A stretch of 55,397 nucleotides of DNA from Tannerella sp. (GCA_031272155.1 JAISUI010000123.1:1-55397), one strand, 5' to 3'. Shown: positions 1-8,844, counted from the first letter of the stretch. The notes: a model not told the origin generated them from the letters alone. A program made the numbers and translations.

Positions 1-971
1 ATCAGACAGAGGTTGATAAGCGCGTAGATGCCCATCAAACGGGTCGGTTTGAAAAATTTCATCAGCCACGTGGCAAAAAATCGTCCGGTCATAAAAATAA
101 CCATATTGGCGATAACGAAACCGCCTGCCGCTTTTTCGCCAAGTTCGCTGTTTTGAGTGATATAAAGGACAAGATAACTCCACGTGCCGAGTTGAGCGCC
201 AAGATAGAAAAACTGTGAGATAATGGCGCCCCACCAGTGCGGATATTTCATAAGCGCTTTGATGCTGCCTTTTTCTCCGCCCTGTTTTTCGACCGCCACT
301 TCGGGAAATTTTGCGCGTTTAATCAAGGCGGCGACAATCAGAATTACCGCTGCGAGGGCGATATAGACGGGAAACACGCGGGCGTTTTCGGCTTTCAGAA
401 AGTCGGCGTAAGTGCCTGCGGTTTTCATTGCCTCGATTTCGAGTGCGTCAGGTTCGTTGCCCGAAAAAATAAAAACCGTTGCGGCAGTCGATGCCATAAT
501 GTTTCCGATGGGATTGAACGATTGCGCCAGATTGAGCCTCCGTTCCGAAGTCGATTTGTCGCCGAGACTGACCACAAAACTGTTTGCGCCAATTTCGAGA
601 AATGCGCAACCGCCCGCCATTACGAATATTCCGCAGAGAAAAAGTATGTATTTCTGCGTGCTTGCTGCGGGATAAAACAGCAGACAGCCTGATGCGAAGA
701 GCACAAGTCCGAGCAAAATACCCGATTTGTAGCCTTTTCGCTGCATATAAAGTCCGGCAGGAATAGCAAGGCAAAAATAGCCCGTTTTCAGTGCGAAGGG
801 TAAAAATCCGGTTTGTGCGATGCTTAATTCGAGCGATTTTTTGAACTGTGTTATCAGAAAGTCGTTCAGCGTGTTAGGCCACGACCAAAGGAAAAACAGG
901 GCGGTTACGAGAACGAACGTGAGTACGTAACCCGGAGTAATTAACTTTGAAGTCTTATTTTTTTGCACCAT
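1..971 (-). CDS. FucP-type MFS sugar:H+ symporter, 3' end outside window
   Basis: This gene is absent from the ORF track because no stop codon lies in the window. I read it from an ATG at 971 and it stays open through 323 codons. It matches the FHS group of the major facilitator superfamily (L-fucose permease, glucose/galactose transporter): inner membrane proteins that import a sugar with a proton. Visible are several hydrophobic segments, LFFLWSWPNTLND in the first helix and AFLEIGAN in the fourth. Asp37 and Glu126 correspond to the E. coli FucP residues Asp46 and Glu135 and keep exactly the same 89-residue spacing. It starts 12 bases after the oxidoreductase gene and shares an operon with it and the GH95 gene, which points to L-fucose or a related sugar. 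Glucose/galactose transport remains possible. Confidence 0.88.
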   Translation of the reverse strand, partial: MVQKNKTSKLITPGYVLTFVLVTALFFLWSWPNTLNDFLITQFKKSLELSIAQTGFLPFALKTGYFCLAIPAGLYMQRKGYKSGILLGLVLFASGCLLFYPAASTQKYILFLCGIFVMAGGCAFLEIGANSFVVSLGDKSTSERRLNLAQSFNPIGNIMASTAATVFIFSGNEPDALEIEAMKTAGTYADFLKAENARVFPVYIALAAVILIVAALIKRAKFPEVAVEKQGGEKGSIKALMKYPHWWGAIISQFFYLGAQLGTWSYLVLYITQNSELGEKAAGGFVIANMVIFMTGRFFATWLMKFFKPTRLMGIYALINLCL

Positions 972-983
972 AATTTTAATGAT

Positions 984-2102
984 TTAAGCTTTTCTTCCAT
1001 CCATATCACCTTTATTTTCAGGTGCAAGCGGGAATTTTACCGGCACATTATCGCGTGTAGAACGATAGATGGCCGTAAAGAGTTCTACGGTACGGCGGGC
1101 AAACTCACCGGTAATCAGCGGATCGCCGCCTCTGTCGAGTGCAGTCAGGAAGTCTTCAATCTGACGTTCCATGTAATAAACGGTTGGCTCAATACGGTTG
1201 AACAGGTCACTGTCATCTTTCACCCAGCCGTCGAGCAACGATTCTTCACCAGGTACTGTCCAGAGATCATTTACAGGCGGTTCGAGTACAGACGACATGC
1301 CTGCGATAAACATGGCGCCACCATCAGTTTGTACGCCTACGGATGCACCATTTGAACCGTGCACCTGCACTTTTCCATAAATACCCGGCTTTTCCGAATT
1401 GCTTACAATAATGTTGCCAATCCCTCCATTCTTAAATTTCACGATGGCTAAAGCCGTGTCTTCCACTTCGATATACGGATGGTTTAAATTACGCCATACA
1501 CCATAAACCTCTTCTATTTCGCCCATAAACCACAGGAAAATATCAAGTTGATGGGGCGCCTGATTGACTAATACGCCACCACCTTCCATGTCCCATGTCC
1601 CACGCCATGCGTCGGCATCGTAGTATGCTTTGTCACGCCAACCAAGCATGTTGATTGTACCAAGCGCGGGCGTTCCGATTTTGCCCTCGTCAATAGCCTG
1701 ACGAATGCGTTGCACGGGTGCATAGAAGCGTCGCTGGCTGACTACGCCGAGTTTTACGCCTGCATCTTTACAGGCCTGAATCATGGCGTCGCAATCTTCT
1801 AATGTTGAAGCAAGTGGTTTCTCTACCAGTACATTAGCGCCAGCTTGTGCAGCTTCAACAGTCACTTCGCGATGGAACGGATGAGGCGTACAAACAATCA
1901 CGAGATCAATATGGTTGTCCTTGATCATTGCAGTGATGTCACTGTAAGGTTTCACACCATAAGCGGTTGCGAACTTCTCTGCCGAGGCCGCCGTGCGGCT
2001 CCATACGGCAGCCAGTATCGCATTGGGCAGGTTTTTAATCGCCTGCGCATGAAGATGGGCAACTTTGCCACATCCAATGATGGCTAATTTATATTCTTTC
2101 AT
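984..2102 (-). CDS. Gfo/Idh/MocA family NAD(P)-dependent oxidoreductase
   Basis: A 372-residue cytoplasmic dehydrogenase. The N-terminus has a Rossmann nucleotide-binding loop (IIGCGKVAHLHA, residues 8-19), followed by the family signature VEKPLA that bears the conserved lysine, and a C-terminal alpha/beta substrate domain. Members oxidise or reduce sugars, inositols or sugar derivatives at a ring hydroxyl; the substrate cannot be read from the sequence. It lies 34 bases downstream of the GH95 gene and 12 bases upstream of the FucP-like transporter, so it is probably co-transcribed and acts on the imported sugar or its lactone, perhaps as an L-fucose or L-galactose dehydrogenase. That role is inference. 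Confidence 0.87.
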   Translation of the reverse strand: MKEYKLAIIGCGKVAHLHAQAIKNLPNAILAAVWSRTAASAEKFATAYGVKPYSDITAMIKDNHIDLVIVCTPHPFHREVTVEAAQAGANVLVEKPLASTLEDCDAMIQACKDAGVKLGVVSQRRFYAPVQRIRQAIDEGKIGTPALGTINMLGWRDKAYYDADAWRGTWDMEGGGVLVNQAPHQLDIFLWFMGEIEEVYGVWRNLNHPYIEVEDTALAIVKFKNGGIGNIIVSNSEKPGIYGKVQVHGSNGASVGVQTDGGAMFIAGMSSVLEPPVNDLWTVPGEESLLDGWVKDDSDLFNRIEPTVYYMERQIEDFLTALDRGGDPLITGEFARRTVELFTAIYRSTRDNVPVKFPLAPENKGDMDGRKA

Positions 2103-2136
2103 ATCATTATATATTTTAATAATCAGTTAAATGCAA

Positions 2137-4557
2137 TTAATTTGCAGGTAATATCGTATAAGTTACTCCTTTTTGAGTTTCAAATTCTATAAAGTTGTTA
2201 TCCAATTTATTTACCGTAATTTTTTTACCGCCAACGGCCACCTTTACCGGTATTTTGGTGCGCAGACGACAAGTACGGTCATATTTCGTCCGAAGAATGG
2301 CTTTTGACAACAGTTTATCTTTCCATTCCATATCTACTTCGTAACCTCCTCGTGCACGAAGACCGCTCACGGCGCCTGCAGGCCATGCCTCAGGCAGAGC
2401 GGGCAACAGCGACAATTCATTACTGTGGCTTTGCATGAGTAATTCTGCGATTCCGGCCGTAATGCCCTGAATGGCCTGATTCCCTTCAAAAGAAGGCGAT
2501 ATCTGACTGTCTTCCGGAGAGGGATGAATGCTTACATCCGTCTGCATCTTGTGGAGGATAGCGTATGCCTTTTCCGGTTCTTCGAGGCGGGCATGCTGGT
2601 TAATTTTCCATGCGCCCGACCATCCCATGTTGATGTCGCCACGACGCATGAGTACAATCCTCACGGCATTAGCCAGTTCCGGCGTTTTACGGAACGTGAT
2701 GTCATCGTCGGGATAAGCAGCCCAGAGATGTGAGATGTGGCGATGAGTTACTTCATATTCCTTGAAATCATAAAGCCATTCCTGCAACTGCCCAAATTGT
2801 CCAATTTGATGGGGCGGCAATTTGTCAAGCATGACGATAGCCCTGTCTTTCAGTTCCGTATCGGCGTTCAAAGTCTCAGCTGCCTGAATAAAATTACGCA
2901 GTAAGTTTCGCGCAATCTGCGTATCGCCTGCCGAGCCAAGCGAAATGGAAACCTTGTTTCCCTTATCGTCATAAAAAGAATTTTCAGGTGAAGAAGCGGG
3001 ACAAGTCACCATATAGCCCGTAACAGGGTCTTCCACCAGAAAGTCCGAACAAAATTCAGCAGCGCCTTTCAACAATGGATAAATACGTTCAAGATACTTT
3101 ATATCAGGATCATACAAATAATGATCATAGAGTTGTTGCATCAACCACATGCCTGCAACGGGATAGGTGGCATGTTGGGGATTACCATCCGTAGGTGCGG
3201 TATTAAACCAAACGTCTGTTCCGTGGCAGGCACACCAGCCGCGGCAGCCAAACAGTTCTTTCGCTGTGTGCGCACCGGCCTGCGCAAGGTTTTCAACAAA
3301 TAACAGCAATGACTCATTGACCGAAGGCAAGTTGGTGTTTTCAACCGGCCAATAACATTCCTGAATATTGATATTAAGCGTCCAACGTCCTCGCCAGCGT
3401 CCTTCAAGGTCGTTAAGCCACATGTTATGATTATTGAAAGCCAGCGTATTTTCGCGTGCGCCGGCAAGCATCAGGTAACGTCCGTATTGGAAATATCGCG
3501 CTTCGTATGCAGGGTCAATTGCTCCACCGCGTATGGCTTCCATACATTGGGTGGTAGTCATGGCCGGATCAGGCTCGGCGCCGAGGTTTATTTTAAAGGC
3601 TGCAAAGAGCGGATAATAATCATCTATGTGTCGTTTGAGCAGTTCGTCGTATGAAAACACGGATGCTTTGGAAATATAGTCATTGCAACGCTGTTTTTCA
3701 TCGGCAGAAATATCGTTCCATGCCACCCAGTTCGTTGCTCCGGCAAGGATAATTGTCGCCGCGTCAGCATCTTTGAGTATGAGTTTATCACCCTCGGCCG
3801 TCAGCGTGCCGCCTTCGTGAATGATTTTCGCCCGCGCTTGCCATTTCATTTGTGGCGGGAGAATTATTTCATTCAGTTTTTCGGAAATAGTAGTTCCTTC
3901 CATGATGATTTCATCGTTTTCAACACGCGATACAGCGCTCGGCTGCAGGCTTGTAAACCATTTGGACAGGCTAATTTGCCCTTTCCGGTCGGCAGTGAGG
4001 CGAATCACAATCGCCTGATCGGGATAACTGGCAAAAATCTCACGTGAATAATTTACTCCATCCATTTGATAATCAACACGCACAAGTGCACTGTCCATGT
4101 TAAGGCTACGGCTGTATCCGGCATTTTTGGCCGGATCATGTCCTTCCATACTGAAATGGAGTTGCGCCATTGGCTGATAGAATTGGACATGTTCGGGTAT
4201 GCTGGCTAATTTCCACGATTCATTAGTGGCTTCCAACCAGTTACGCGCAAAAGCGTATTCACGGACTTTCTTCAGGATTTCAGGCCCCTGAGGATTATTC
4301 GGATTGTAAGGACCTCCTGTCCAAAGCGTTTCATCGTTAAACGGAATGACTTCGTGGTCTATTGCTCCAGGAATCATAGCGCCGAAACGCCCCGTCCCGA
4401 TGGGCAGACCTTCCCAATATTTCGTTGCAGGCGTATCGTACACCCAATGCATAGGAACTTGATTAACAACCACTTCCTGCATATCCGAACAAGAACAAAA
4501 GATCAGTAAAATCAACGGCATCAATGCCTTCATCGTGCTCATTATCTTCATAATCAA
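2137..4557 (-). CDS. GH95 alpha-L-fucosidase / alpha-L-galactosidase lipoprotein
   Basis: An 806-residue glycoside hydrolase of family GH95, an inverting family that removes terminal alpha-1,2-L-fucose (some members prefer L-galactose). A lipoprotein-type signal ends at Cys23 (IFCSC). The N-terminal beta domain contains EGLPIGTGRFGAM and NDETLWTGGPYNP, both typical of the family. The catalytic barrel has TLNINIQ (Asn395 and Asn397, matching the Asn pair of Bifidobacterium AfcA) and SPEN with Glu525 as likely general acid. The usual QIDGNFG segment reads SFEGNQAIQG, so the Asp partner appears as Glu691. Several Met codons lie within the first nine residues, so the exact start is uncertain. It is first in an operon with a dehydrogenase and a FucP-like transporter, and a consensus promoter sits upstream. 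Confidence 0.9.
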   Translation of the reverse strand: MIMKIMSTMKALMPLILLIFCSCSDMQEVVVNQVPMHWVYDTPATKYWEGLPIGTGRFGAMIPGAIDHEVIPFNDETLWTGGPYNPNNPQGPEILKKVREYAFARNWLEATNESWKLASIPEHVQFYQPMAQLHFSMEGHDPAKNAGYSRSLNMDSALVRVDYQMDGVNYSREIFASYPDQAIVIRLTADRKGQISLSKWFTSLQPSAVSRVENDEIIMEGTTISEKLNEIILPPQMKWQARAKIIHEGGTLTAEGDKLILKDADAATIILAGATNWVAWNDISADEKQRCNDYISKASVFSYDELLKRHIDDYYPLFAAFKINLGAEPDPAMTTTQCMEAIRGGAIDPAYEARYFQYGRYLMLAGARENTLAFNNHNMWLNDLEGRWRGRWTLNINIQECYWPVENTNLPSVNESLLLFVENLAQAGAHTAKELFGCRGWCACHGTDVWFNTAPTDGNPQHATYPVAGMWLMQQLYDHYLYDPDIKYLERIYPLLKGAAEFCSDFLVEDPVTGYMVTCPASSPENSFYDDKGNKVSISLGSAGDTQIARNLLRNFIQAAETLNADTELKDRAIVMLDKLPPHQIGQFGQLQEWLYDFKEYEVTHRHISHLWAAYPDDDITFRKTPELANAVRIVLMRRGDINMGWSGAWKINQHARLEEPEKAYAILHKMQTDVSIHPSPEDSQISPSFEGNQAIQGITAGIAELLMQSHSNELSLLPALPEAWPAGAVSGLRARGGYEVDMEWKDKLLSKAILRTKYDRTCRLRTKIPVKVAVGGKKITVNKLDNNFIEFETQKGVTYTILPAN

Positions 4558-4612
4558 TAATTATTTATTTTAATTTTTAATGTATGGTAAATGTATTTTC
4601 TTATTTTGCTTG

Positions 4613-4643
4613 CAAATATAAGGAAGATTATCCGGTTTACAAA
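4613..4643 (-). promoter_or_regulatory. Bacteroidota promoter for the GH95-Gfo/Idh-FucP operon
   Basis: On the minus strand a -33 TTTG (4640-4643) and a -7 TATATTTG (4613-4620) are separated by 19 bases, matching the Bacteroidota sigma-ABfr consensus. It lies about 55 bases upstream of the GH95 start. Nothing else is visible in 4558-4678 apart from AT-rich sequence. Confidence 0.7.
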
Positions 4644-4678
4644 ATCAATAGCAACAGGAATATTTGCATAGGAGAAAT

Positions 4679-5509
4679 TTACAATCCTTCATAAGTTCTG
4701 TTGTAAAGAAAATCAGCCAGTTCGTTATCGTCCGTATATTGCTTAATGATTTCGGGCGGAATCGGTTCACGGATATAGACGTCGAATGTTTGTCCCTGTT
4801 TATTAAAAGCTTCGACGGGTACGCGAAGAGTGCGTATTTTCCAACTGATTCTACCCAGCCAATAGAAAAATGAAGAGTTCCTGCAGCCGAAACAGACCGG
4901 ATACACAGGAACTTTCGCTTTGCGTATCAGCCGGATCACACTATGCGTCCAGGGCAAATCGCGTATCTGTTTTTGCTTGTTTATGAACGACATAGCTCCT
5001 GCTGGAAAGAATCCGATAGGATGCCCTTTTTTCAACCGGCCGATGGCGACCCGAATACCATTTATATTAGACGGATTTGTGGCCGATTCGGCATTCGTTT
5101 TGGGAGTGACCGAAATGAAATTATCAGCCATAGCGCCGATTTTGGTTAGCATGCCATTGACCATCACTGCAAAATCCGGACGAAGCGAAGCAAAGATGTC
5201 TATCAGAATAATGCCGTCTAACGAACCTATCGGATGATTAGAAACGGTTATAAATGAACCGCTGGGTAGCGAATCTAATCTCTCGCGATGATGAATATGA
5301 TATTTCACGTTCATCATCGGATCGGACAACATGGCTGAAGTAAACGTCGAACCGTGCAGATGACAATATTTTGCATGTATCTGATTGACTTTGTCCATAC
5401 TTATCCAGCGCAACAGTTTATTGCCCAGCCACGTAAAGAATCTGTTTTTGAATAAAGGCGATAAAGCCCGCAGGTCTTCTATGTCGAATACGGTCTTTTT
5501 TATATACAT
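4679..5509 (-). CDS. Lysophospholipid acyltransferase-like protein (hemolysin/OlsA type)
   Basis: A 276-residue membrane-associated acyltransferase. The acyltransferase block SNHPIGSLDG supplies His92 and Asp98 in the H-x5-D form seen in the OlsA/putative-hemolysin branch rather than the H-x4-D of classical PlsC. A second block, FFPAGAMS, replaces the FPEG of PlsC, also typical of this branch. Such enzymes move an acyl chain from acyl-ACP or acyl-CoA to a lyso-lipid or amino-lipid. It is the last gene of a six-gene operon, 20 bases after the CDP-alcohol phosphotransferase, which fits a role in building a polar lipid. The acceptor is unknown. Confidence 0.85.
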   Translation of the reverse strand: MYIKKTVFDIEDLRALSPLFKNRFFTWLGNKLLRWISMDKVNQIHAKYCHLHGSTFTSAMLSDPMMNVKYHIHHRERLDSLPSGSFITVSNHPIGSLDGIILIDIFASLRPDFAVMVNGMLTKIGAMADNFISVTPKTNAESATNPSNINGIRVAIGRLKKGHPIGFFPAGAMSFINKQKQIRDLPWTHSVIRLIRKAKVPVYPVCFGCRNSSFFYWLGRISWKIRTLRVPVEAFNKQGQTFDVYIREPIPPEIIKQYTDDNELADFLYNRTYEGL

Positions 5510-5529
5510 TCTTAATAATAATTTGTTTT

Positions 5530-6426
5530 TTAAACAGCCAAGTATTGTTTATTGATACATTGGCATATTTTTTCATGCTTCCTGATGCTGACATACAATA
5601 TAATATTGAGCACCAGTGTTTCATAAATAAAATATAGCCATACCTGACCTGTCAGGACAATCAGAAACATGACAATGGTACGGCCATTAAACGTCAGTAA
5701 ATCAATATATCGTTTCATCAGGGTACGGCTTTGTCGTCGGAAATAAATCCGTATTTCGTCGGGAATATTATCCCCGAACCTTGTTTTCAGATTGGCCAGC
5801 ATCTTTTGGAGTTCGGGCGTCATCCGTTCCTGTACACCCGTATAACCTTCATACATAACATAAAAAACCTTTTTTATGCCTGTTTTCATAGCTTGTTGAT
5901 GCGTTTGAACCTGCTCAAAACTTTGAAATTCCATTCCTTTTTCTTTACTCTCGAAAAACAAGTGCAATGTCTTGTAATAGTCTGTAATATTGGCCTGAAG
6001 CAAATGGGACAAACCGGAAATTACAGCAGGCAGGAAAAACCAGGCCGACCCGTAAGCATGGGTCAGACGAAGGGCTAATCCCACATAAATTGCTATAAAC
6101 CAAATATCTCCTGACAGACCATCCAAGATGCGCCCAATTTCCGACTTGATGCCGCTCAAACGGGCTAATTGGCCATCGGCACAATCTAAAATATTGGCTA
6201 TCAATAGCAATGCAATCCCCGCCAAAGTATATTTCCAGTTATCGAAATAGAACAGATACCCTGTTCCGGCGCCGACAAAGACAGACAGGATCGTGATCAT
6301 GTTGGGCGTAACCCATGTGTTCCGCAACAGACGCGCAATCCAGTAACCGATAGGACGATAGAAATATAAATCTACTGTATTCTCCGTTTCTATGGATTTT
6401 AATGACGACTCAAACTCTTTATCCAT
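5530..6426 (-). CDS. CDP-alcohol phosphatidyltransferase family membrane enzyme
   Basis: A 298-residue integral inner-membrane protein. The family signature D-x2-D-G-x2-A-R-x8-G-x3-D is present: Asp81, Asp84, Gly85, Ala88, Arg89, Gly98 and Asp102. The last Asp falls at 107, giving D-x4-D instead of D-x3-D. These enzymes displace CMP from a CDP-alcohol and transfer the phospho-alcohol, or phosphatidyl group, to a second alcohol. The N-terminal YRPIGYWIARLL...TPNMIT resembles the choline/ethanolamine phosphotransferase side of the family. A TagD-like cytidylyltransferase and an SDR lie just upstream in the operon, suggesting that its CDP-activated donor is made by its own neighbours. Donor and acceptor are inferred only. 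Confidence 0.87.
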   Translation of the reverse strand: MDKEFESSLKSIETENTVDLYFYRPIGYWIARLLRNTWVTPNMITILSVFVGAGTGYLFYFDNWKYTLAGIALLLIANILDCADGQLARLSGIKSEIGRILDGLSGDIWFIAIYVGLALRLTHAYGSAWFFLPAVISGLSHLLQANITDYYKTLHLFFESKEKGMEFQSFEQVQTHQQAMKTGIKKVFYVMYEGYTGVQERMTPELQKMLANLKTRFGDNIPDEIRIYFRRQSRTLMKRYIDLLTFNGRTIVMFLIVLTGQVWLYFIYETLVLNIILYVSIRKHEKICQCINKQYLAV

Positions 6427-6433
6427 TTCTTAT

Positions 6434-7162
6434 TTATTTATACGAATATCCACCGTCGGCAACGATAATGGAACCATTTATATAGGTATTTTCAATCAAC
6501 ATTTTATAGATGCCGGCCACTTCTTCCGGCGTGCAAAAGCGTCCCATAGCTATTTTCGATTCGATGCTTTGCCGGATTTCTAACGGTTTGTTTTTTTGCC
6601 ATTCGGTATCCACAAATCCGGGCGCAACAGCATTCACACGTATGTTATAGGGCGCCAGGAATTTAACTAAATTATGTGTCAGCGCATGAACCGCCGCTTT
6701 GGTCACGCCGTAAGCCAGCGACATGGCATGCGGCTCAATTGCCGTGAGCGAGCCGGTGAAAACCACACTTCCGCCCGAGCGGATCTGACCAAGGATGCGT
6801 TGCAAAAGAAATACCGGAAAATGAACGTTTGCGAAAAATATCCTTTCCCATTCGGATAAGGCCATTTCTTCCAGTGTCTTACGGTAAGTCAGTCCGGCAT
6901 TAAACACGATGGCGTCGAGTGTAAGAGAGCAGTCGGATAAGTAATCGGCGATTCTTTCAATCGTTTGTTGATCGGATATATCAGCCTGAAGCACATCTAC
7001 TTTTACACCATGCCGGATGCGTATTTCAGCCGCCGCTGCCGTTGCTCCGGTTGTGTCCGAACCGTATGTCAGCACTAAATCGTAGCCCGCTTGTGCCAGA
7101 CAGGAAGCGACGGCCTTGCCGATGCCTTTTGTTCCTCCGGTAATAAGTGCGTATTTTGCCAT
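6434..7162 (-). CDS. Short-chain dehydrogenase/reductase (FabG-like SDR)
   Basis: A 242-residue classical SDR. It shows the nucleotide-binding TGGTKGIGKA (residues 8-17), the structural FNAG block, a catalytic serine in FTGSL, and the YxxxK pair in AYGVTKAA. It ends with a typical C-terminal VDGG(Y) block. The size fits FabG-like 3-oxoacyl reductases and polyol dehydrogenases. It lies 14 bases after the cytidylyltransferase and 7 bases before the CDP-alcohol transferase, so it probably makes or modifies the alcohol that is activated with CTP, or the lipid itself. A housekeeping FabG role is less likely in this context but cannot be excluded. Confidence 0.85.
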   Translation of the reverse strand: MAKYALITGGTKGIGKAVASCLAQAGYDLVLTYGSDTTGATAAAAEIRIRHGVKVDVLQADISDQQTIERIADYLSDCSLTLDAIVFNAGLTYRKTLEEMALSEWERIFFANVHFPVFLLQRILGQIRSGGSVVFTGSLTAIEPHAMSLAYGVTKAAVHALTHNLVKFLAPYNIRVNAVAPGFVDTEWQKNKPLEIRQSIESKIAMGRFCTPEEVAGIYKMLIENTYINGSIIVADGGYSYK

Positions 7163-7176
7163 TCAATTTAATCTTG

Positions 7177-7689
7177 TTATTTTTTCGGTTTTGTATTTTT
7201 CGTCTGTTTTGACCGGGTAACAGTTTTGGCTGTTTCCATAACGGAATCCGGTTTGGCCTGTCGTTCCTGAAGCAACGATTTTTTATAGGAATCATGGATC
7301 GTCTTTTTCAGGGAAGAGGACGAAATTCCTGTCCCGTACGGAAAGTAAAACACCTGTACATTAAGATCTTTCAGGTAGTCATATTTCCCATACCAGTCAT
7401 CTCCGACTACGAAAGCGTCAATATTCAGTTTTCGGACGATTTCCGTATGATCCAACGTGTGTTGGGGAATCACAATATCGGGCGTTTTCAACGCTTCAAT
7501 AATCTGAAGCCGTTCATTGAACGGGATAATGGGAGGAGTCGTTTTGTAGGACGACACCAACTCGTCCGTACTGACGCCCACAATAAGGATGTCCGCCAGG
7601 CTGCGGGCATAATTGATCATCCGTAAATGATTGTAATGAAACATGTCAAACGTTCCCGATGTATATACAATAGTTTTATCCTTAAACAT
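7177..7689 (-). CDS. TagD-like glycerol-3-phosphate cytidylyltransferase family protein
   Basis: A 170-residue nucleotidyltransferase of the cytidylyltransferase fold. SGTFDMFHYNH carries the nucleotide-binding histidine pair (His18, His21), with Asn replacing Gly of HxGH. Further down, GDDWYGKYDYLKD closely matches the GDDWEGKFDFLKD that I recall for Bacillus TagD, and GTGISSSSLK occupies the place of RTEGISTT. It would condense CTP with a phospho-alcohol, glycerol 3-phosphate being the best guess, giving a CDP-alcohol and pyrophosphate. A basic tail of about 30 residues (140-170) extends beyond the family core. It is third in the operon after pdxA. Confidence 0.83.
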   Translation of the reverse strand: MFKDKTIVYTSGTFDMFHYNHLRMINYARSLADILIVGVSTDELVSSYKTTPPIIPFNERLQIIEALKTPDIVIPQHTLDHTEIVRKLNIDAFVVGDDWYGKYDYLKDLNVQVFYFPYGTGISSSSLKKTIHDSYKKSLLQERQAKPDSVMETAKTVTRSKQTKNTKPKK

Positions 7690-7720
7690 AAGTTATTTTG
7701 TTTTTTTATTTTGTCTTTAA

Positions 7721-8827
7721 TTATTCGCCCGAATCTTCTTTCGTCAGGTCGAGTTTTACATTATCAGCGCCTTTAGATACGTATTGTTTTTGCAATGGAT
7801 TTGCCGTTATTTCCCGATGGTTCTGCCGGTTACGATATACATCCATTGCGACGTACACCGCTTGACGGAACGATTTTTCCGATGCTTTGTTTTGTCCTGC
7901 AATGTCGTAGGCTGTTCCGTGTGCCGGCGAAGTCCGTACAATGGGCAATCCCGCAGTGTAATTCACGCCGTTATCCATAGTCAGGGCTTTGAACGGAGCC
8001 AATCCCTGGTCGTGATACATGGCCAGCACGCCATCGAAACGAAGGTAGGCTCGTGATCCGAAAAAACCATCGGCTGCGTAAGGTCCGAATGCGACAACAC
8101 CCCGTTTCTCCGCTTCGCGAATGGCCGGAGCGATCATGGTTTCTTCTTCTTCCCCCAGCAGTCCTTTGTCGCCTGCATGAGGATTTAGCGCCAACACAGC
8201 AATACGCGGCCTGATGATGCCGAAATCCTGTTTCAGAGCGGCGCTGAATACAAGCAATTTATCCATAATTCCCTGTTGCGTCAGGCGGTTTTTTATTTCT
8301 GCTACAGGGATATGCCCTGTTACCAGCGCCACGCGCAAGTGATCGTTCAACAAAATCATTAACGATCGGCTCGTCCCGTTTTTCCCGAAATATTCTTCCA
8401 GATACTCGGTGTGGCCGGGAAAATGAAAAGATTCACTGTTGATGTTGTATTTATTGACAGGCGCTGTGACCAATACGTCAAGGGCGCCCCTTTTCATATC
8501 GGCAACGGCTGCTTCCAAAGCTGCATAAGCCGCCTTCCCCGCCTCGTGAGTAGATTTGGATATTTCAGGCTCTATGTCTTTGTTTACACAGTTGATAATG
8601 TTCACTTTCCCGACATGGGCATCTTCCGCCCGGTTGATTATTTTGAACGACAGGGGAGGCAATTCCATTGTTTTTTCATAATGGAGTGCGATTTTGTGTG
8701 AGCCGTAAATAATAGGCGTACACAATTCCGTCATTCGTTCATCGGCAAATGTTTTCAAAATCACTTCATAACCGATGCCGTTGATGTCGCCTTGTGTGAT
8801 CCCTGTCTTTATTAATTTCTTATCCAT
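7721..8827 (-). CDS. pdxA: 4-hydroxythreonine-4-phosphate dehydrogenase PdxA
   Basis: A 368-residue enzyme that oxidises 4-phosphohydroxy-L-threonine with NAD in the DXP-dependent pathway to pyridoxal phosphate. It opens with KTGITQGDINGIGYEV and has the metal-binding histidines in FHFPGHTEYLEE, NPHAGDKGLLGEEE and YHDQGLAPFK, then TSPAHGTAYDIAG. The C-terminal 30 residues are a charged extension beyond the usual end. It follows the DUF4837 gene by 17 bases and precedes the cytidylyltransferase by 31. The gene is probably the ordinary vitamin B6 enzyme, though PdxA2-type paralogues act on other 4-carbon phospho-acids and its lipid-gene neighbours make this worth keeping in mind. Confidence 0.93.
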   Translation of the reverse strand: MDKKLIKTGITQGDINGIGYEVILKTFADERMTELCTPIIYGSHKIALHYEKTMELPPLSFKIINRAEDAHVGKVNIINCVNKDIEPEISKSTHEAGKAAYAALEAAVADMKRGALDVLVTAPVNKYNINSESFHFPGHTEYLEEYFGKNGTSRSLMILLNDHLRVALVTGHIPVAEIKNRLTQQGIMDKLLVFSAALKQDFGIIRPRIAVLALNPHAGDKGLLGEEEETMIAPAIREAEKRGVVAFGPYAADGFFGSRAYLRFDGVLAMYHDQGLAPFKALTMDNGVNYTAGLPIVRTSPAHGTAYDIAGQNKASEKSFRQAVYVAMDVYRNRQNHREITANPLQKQYVSKGADNVKLDLTKEDSGE

Positions 8828-8844
8828 CTATATTATTAATGTAT

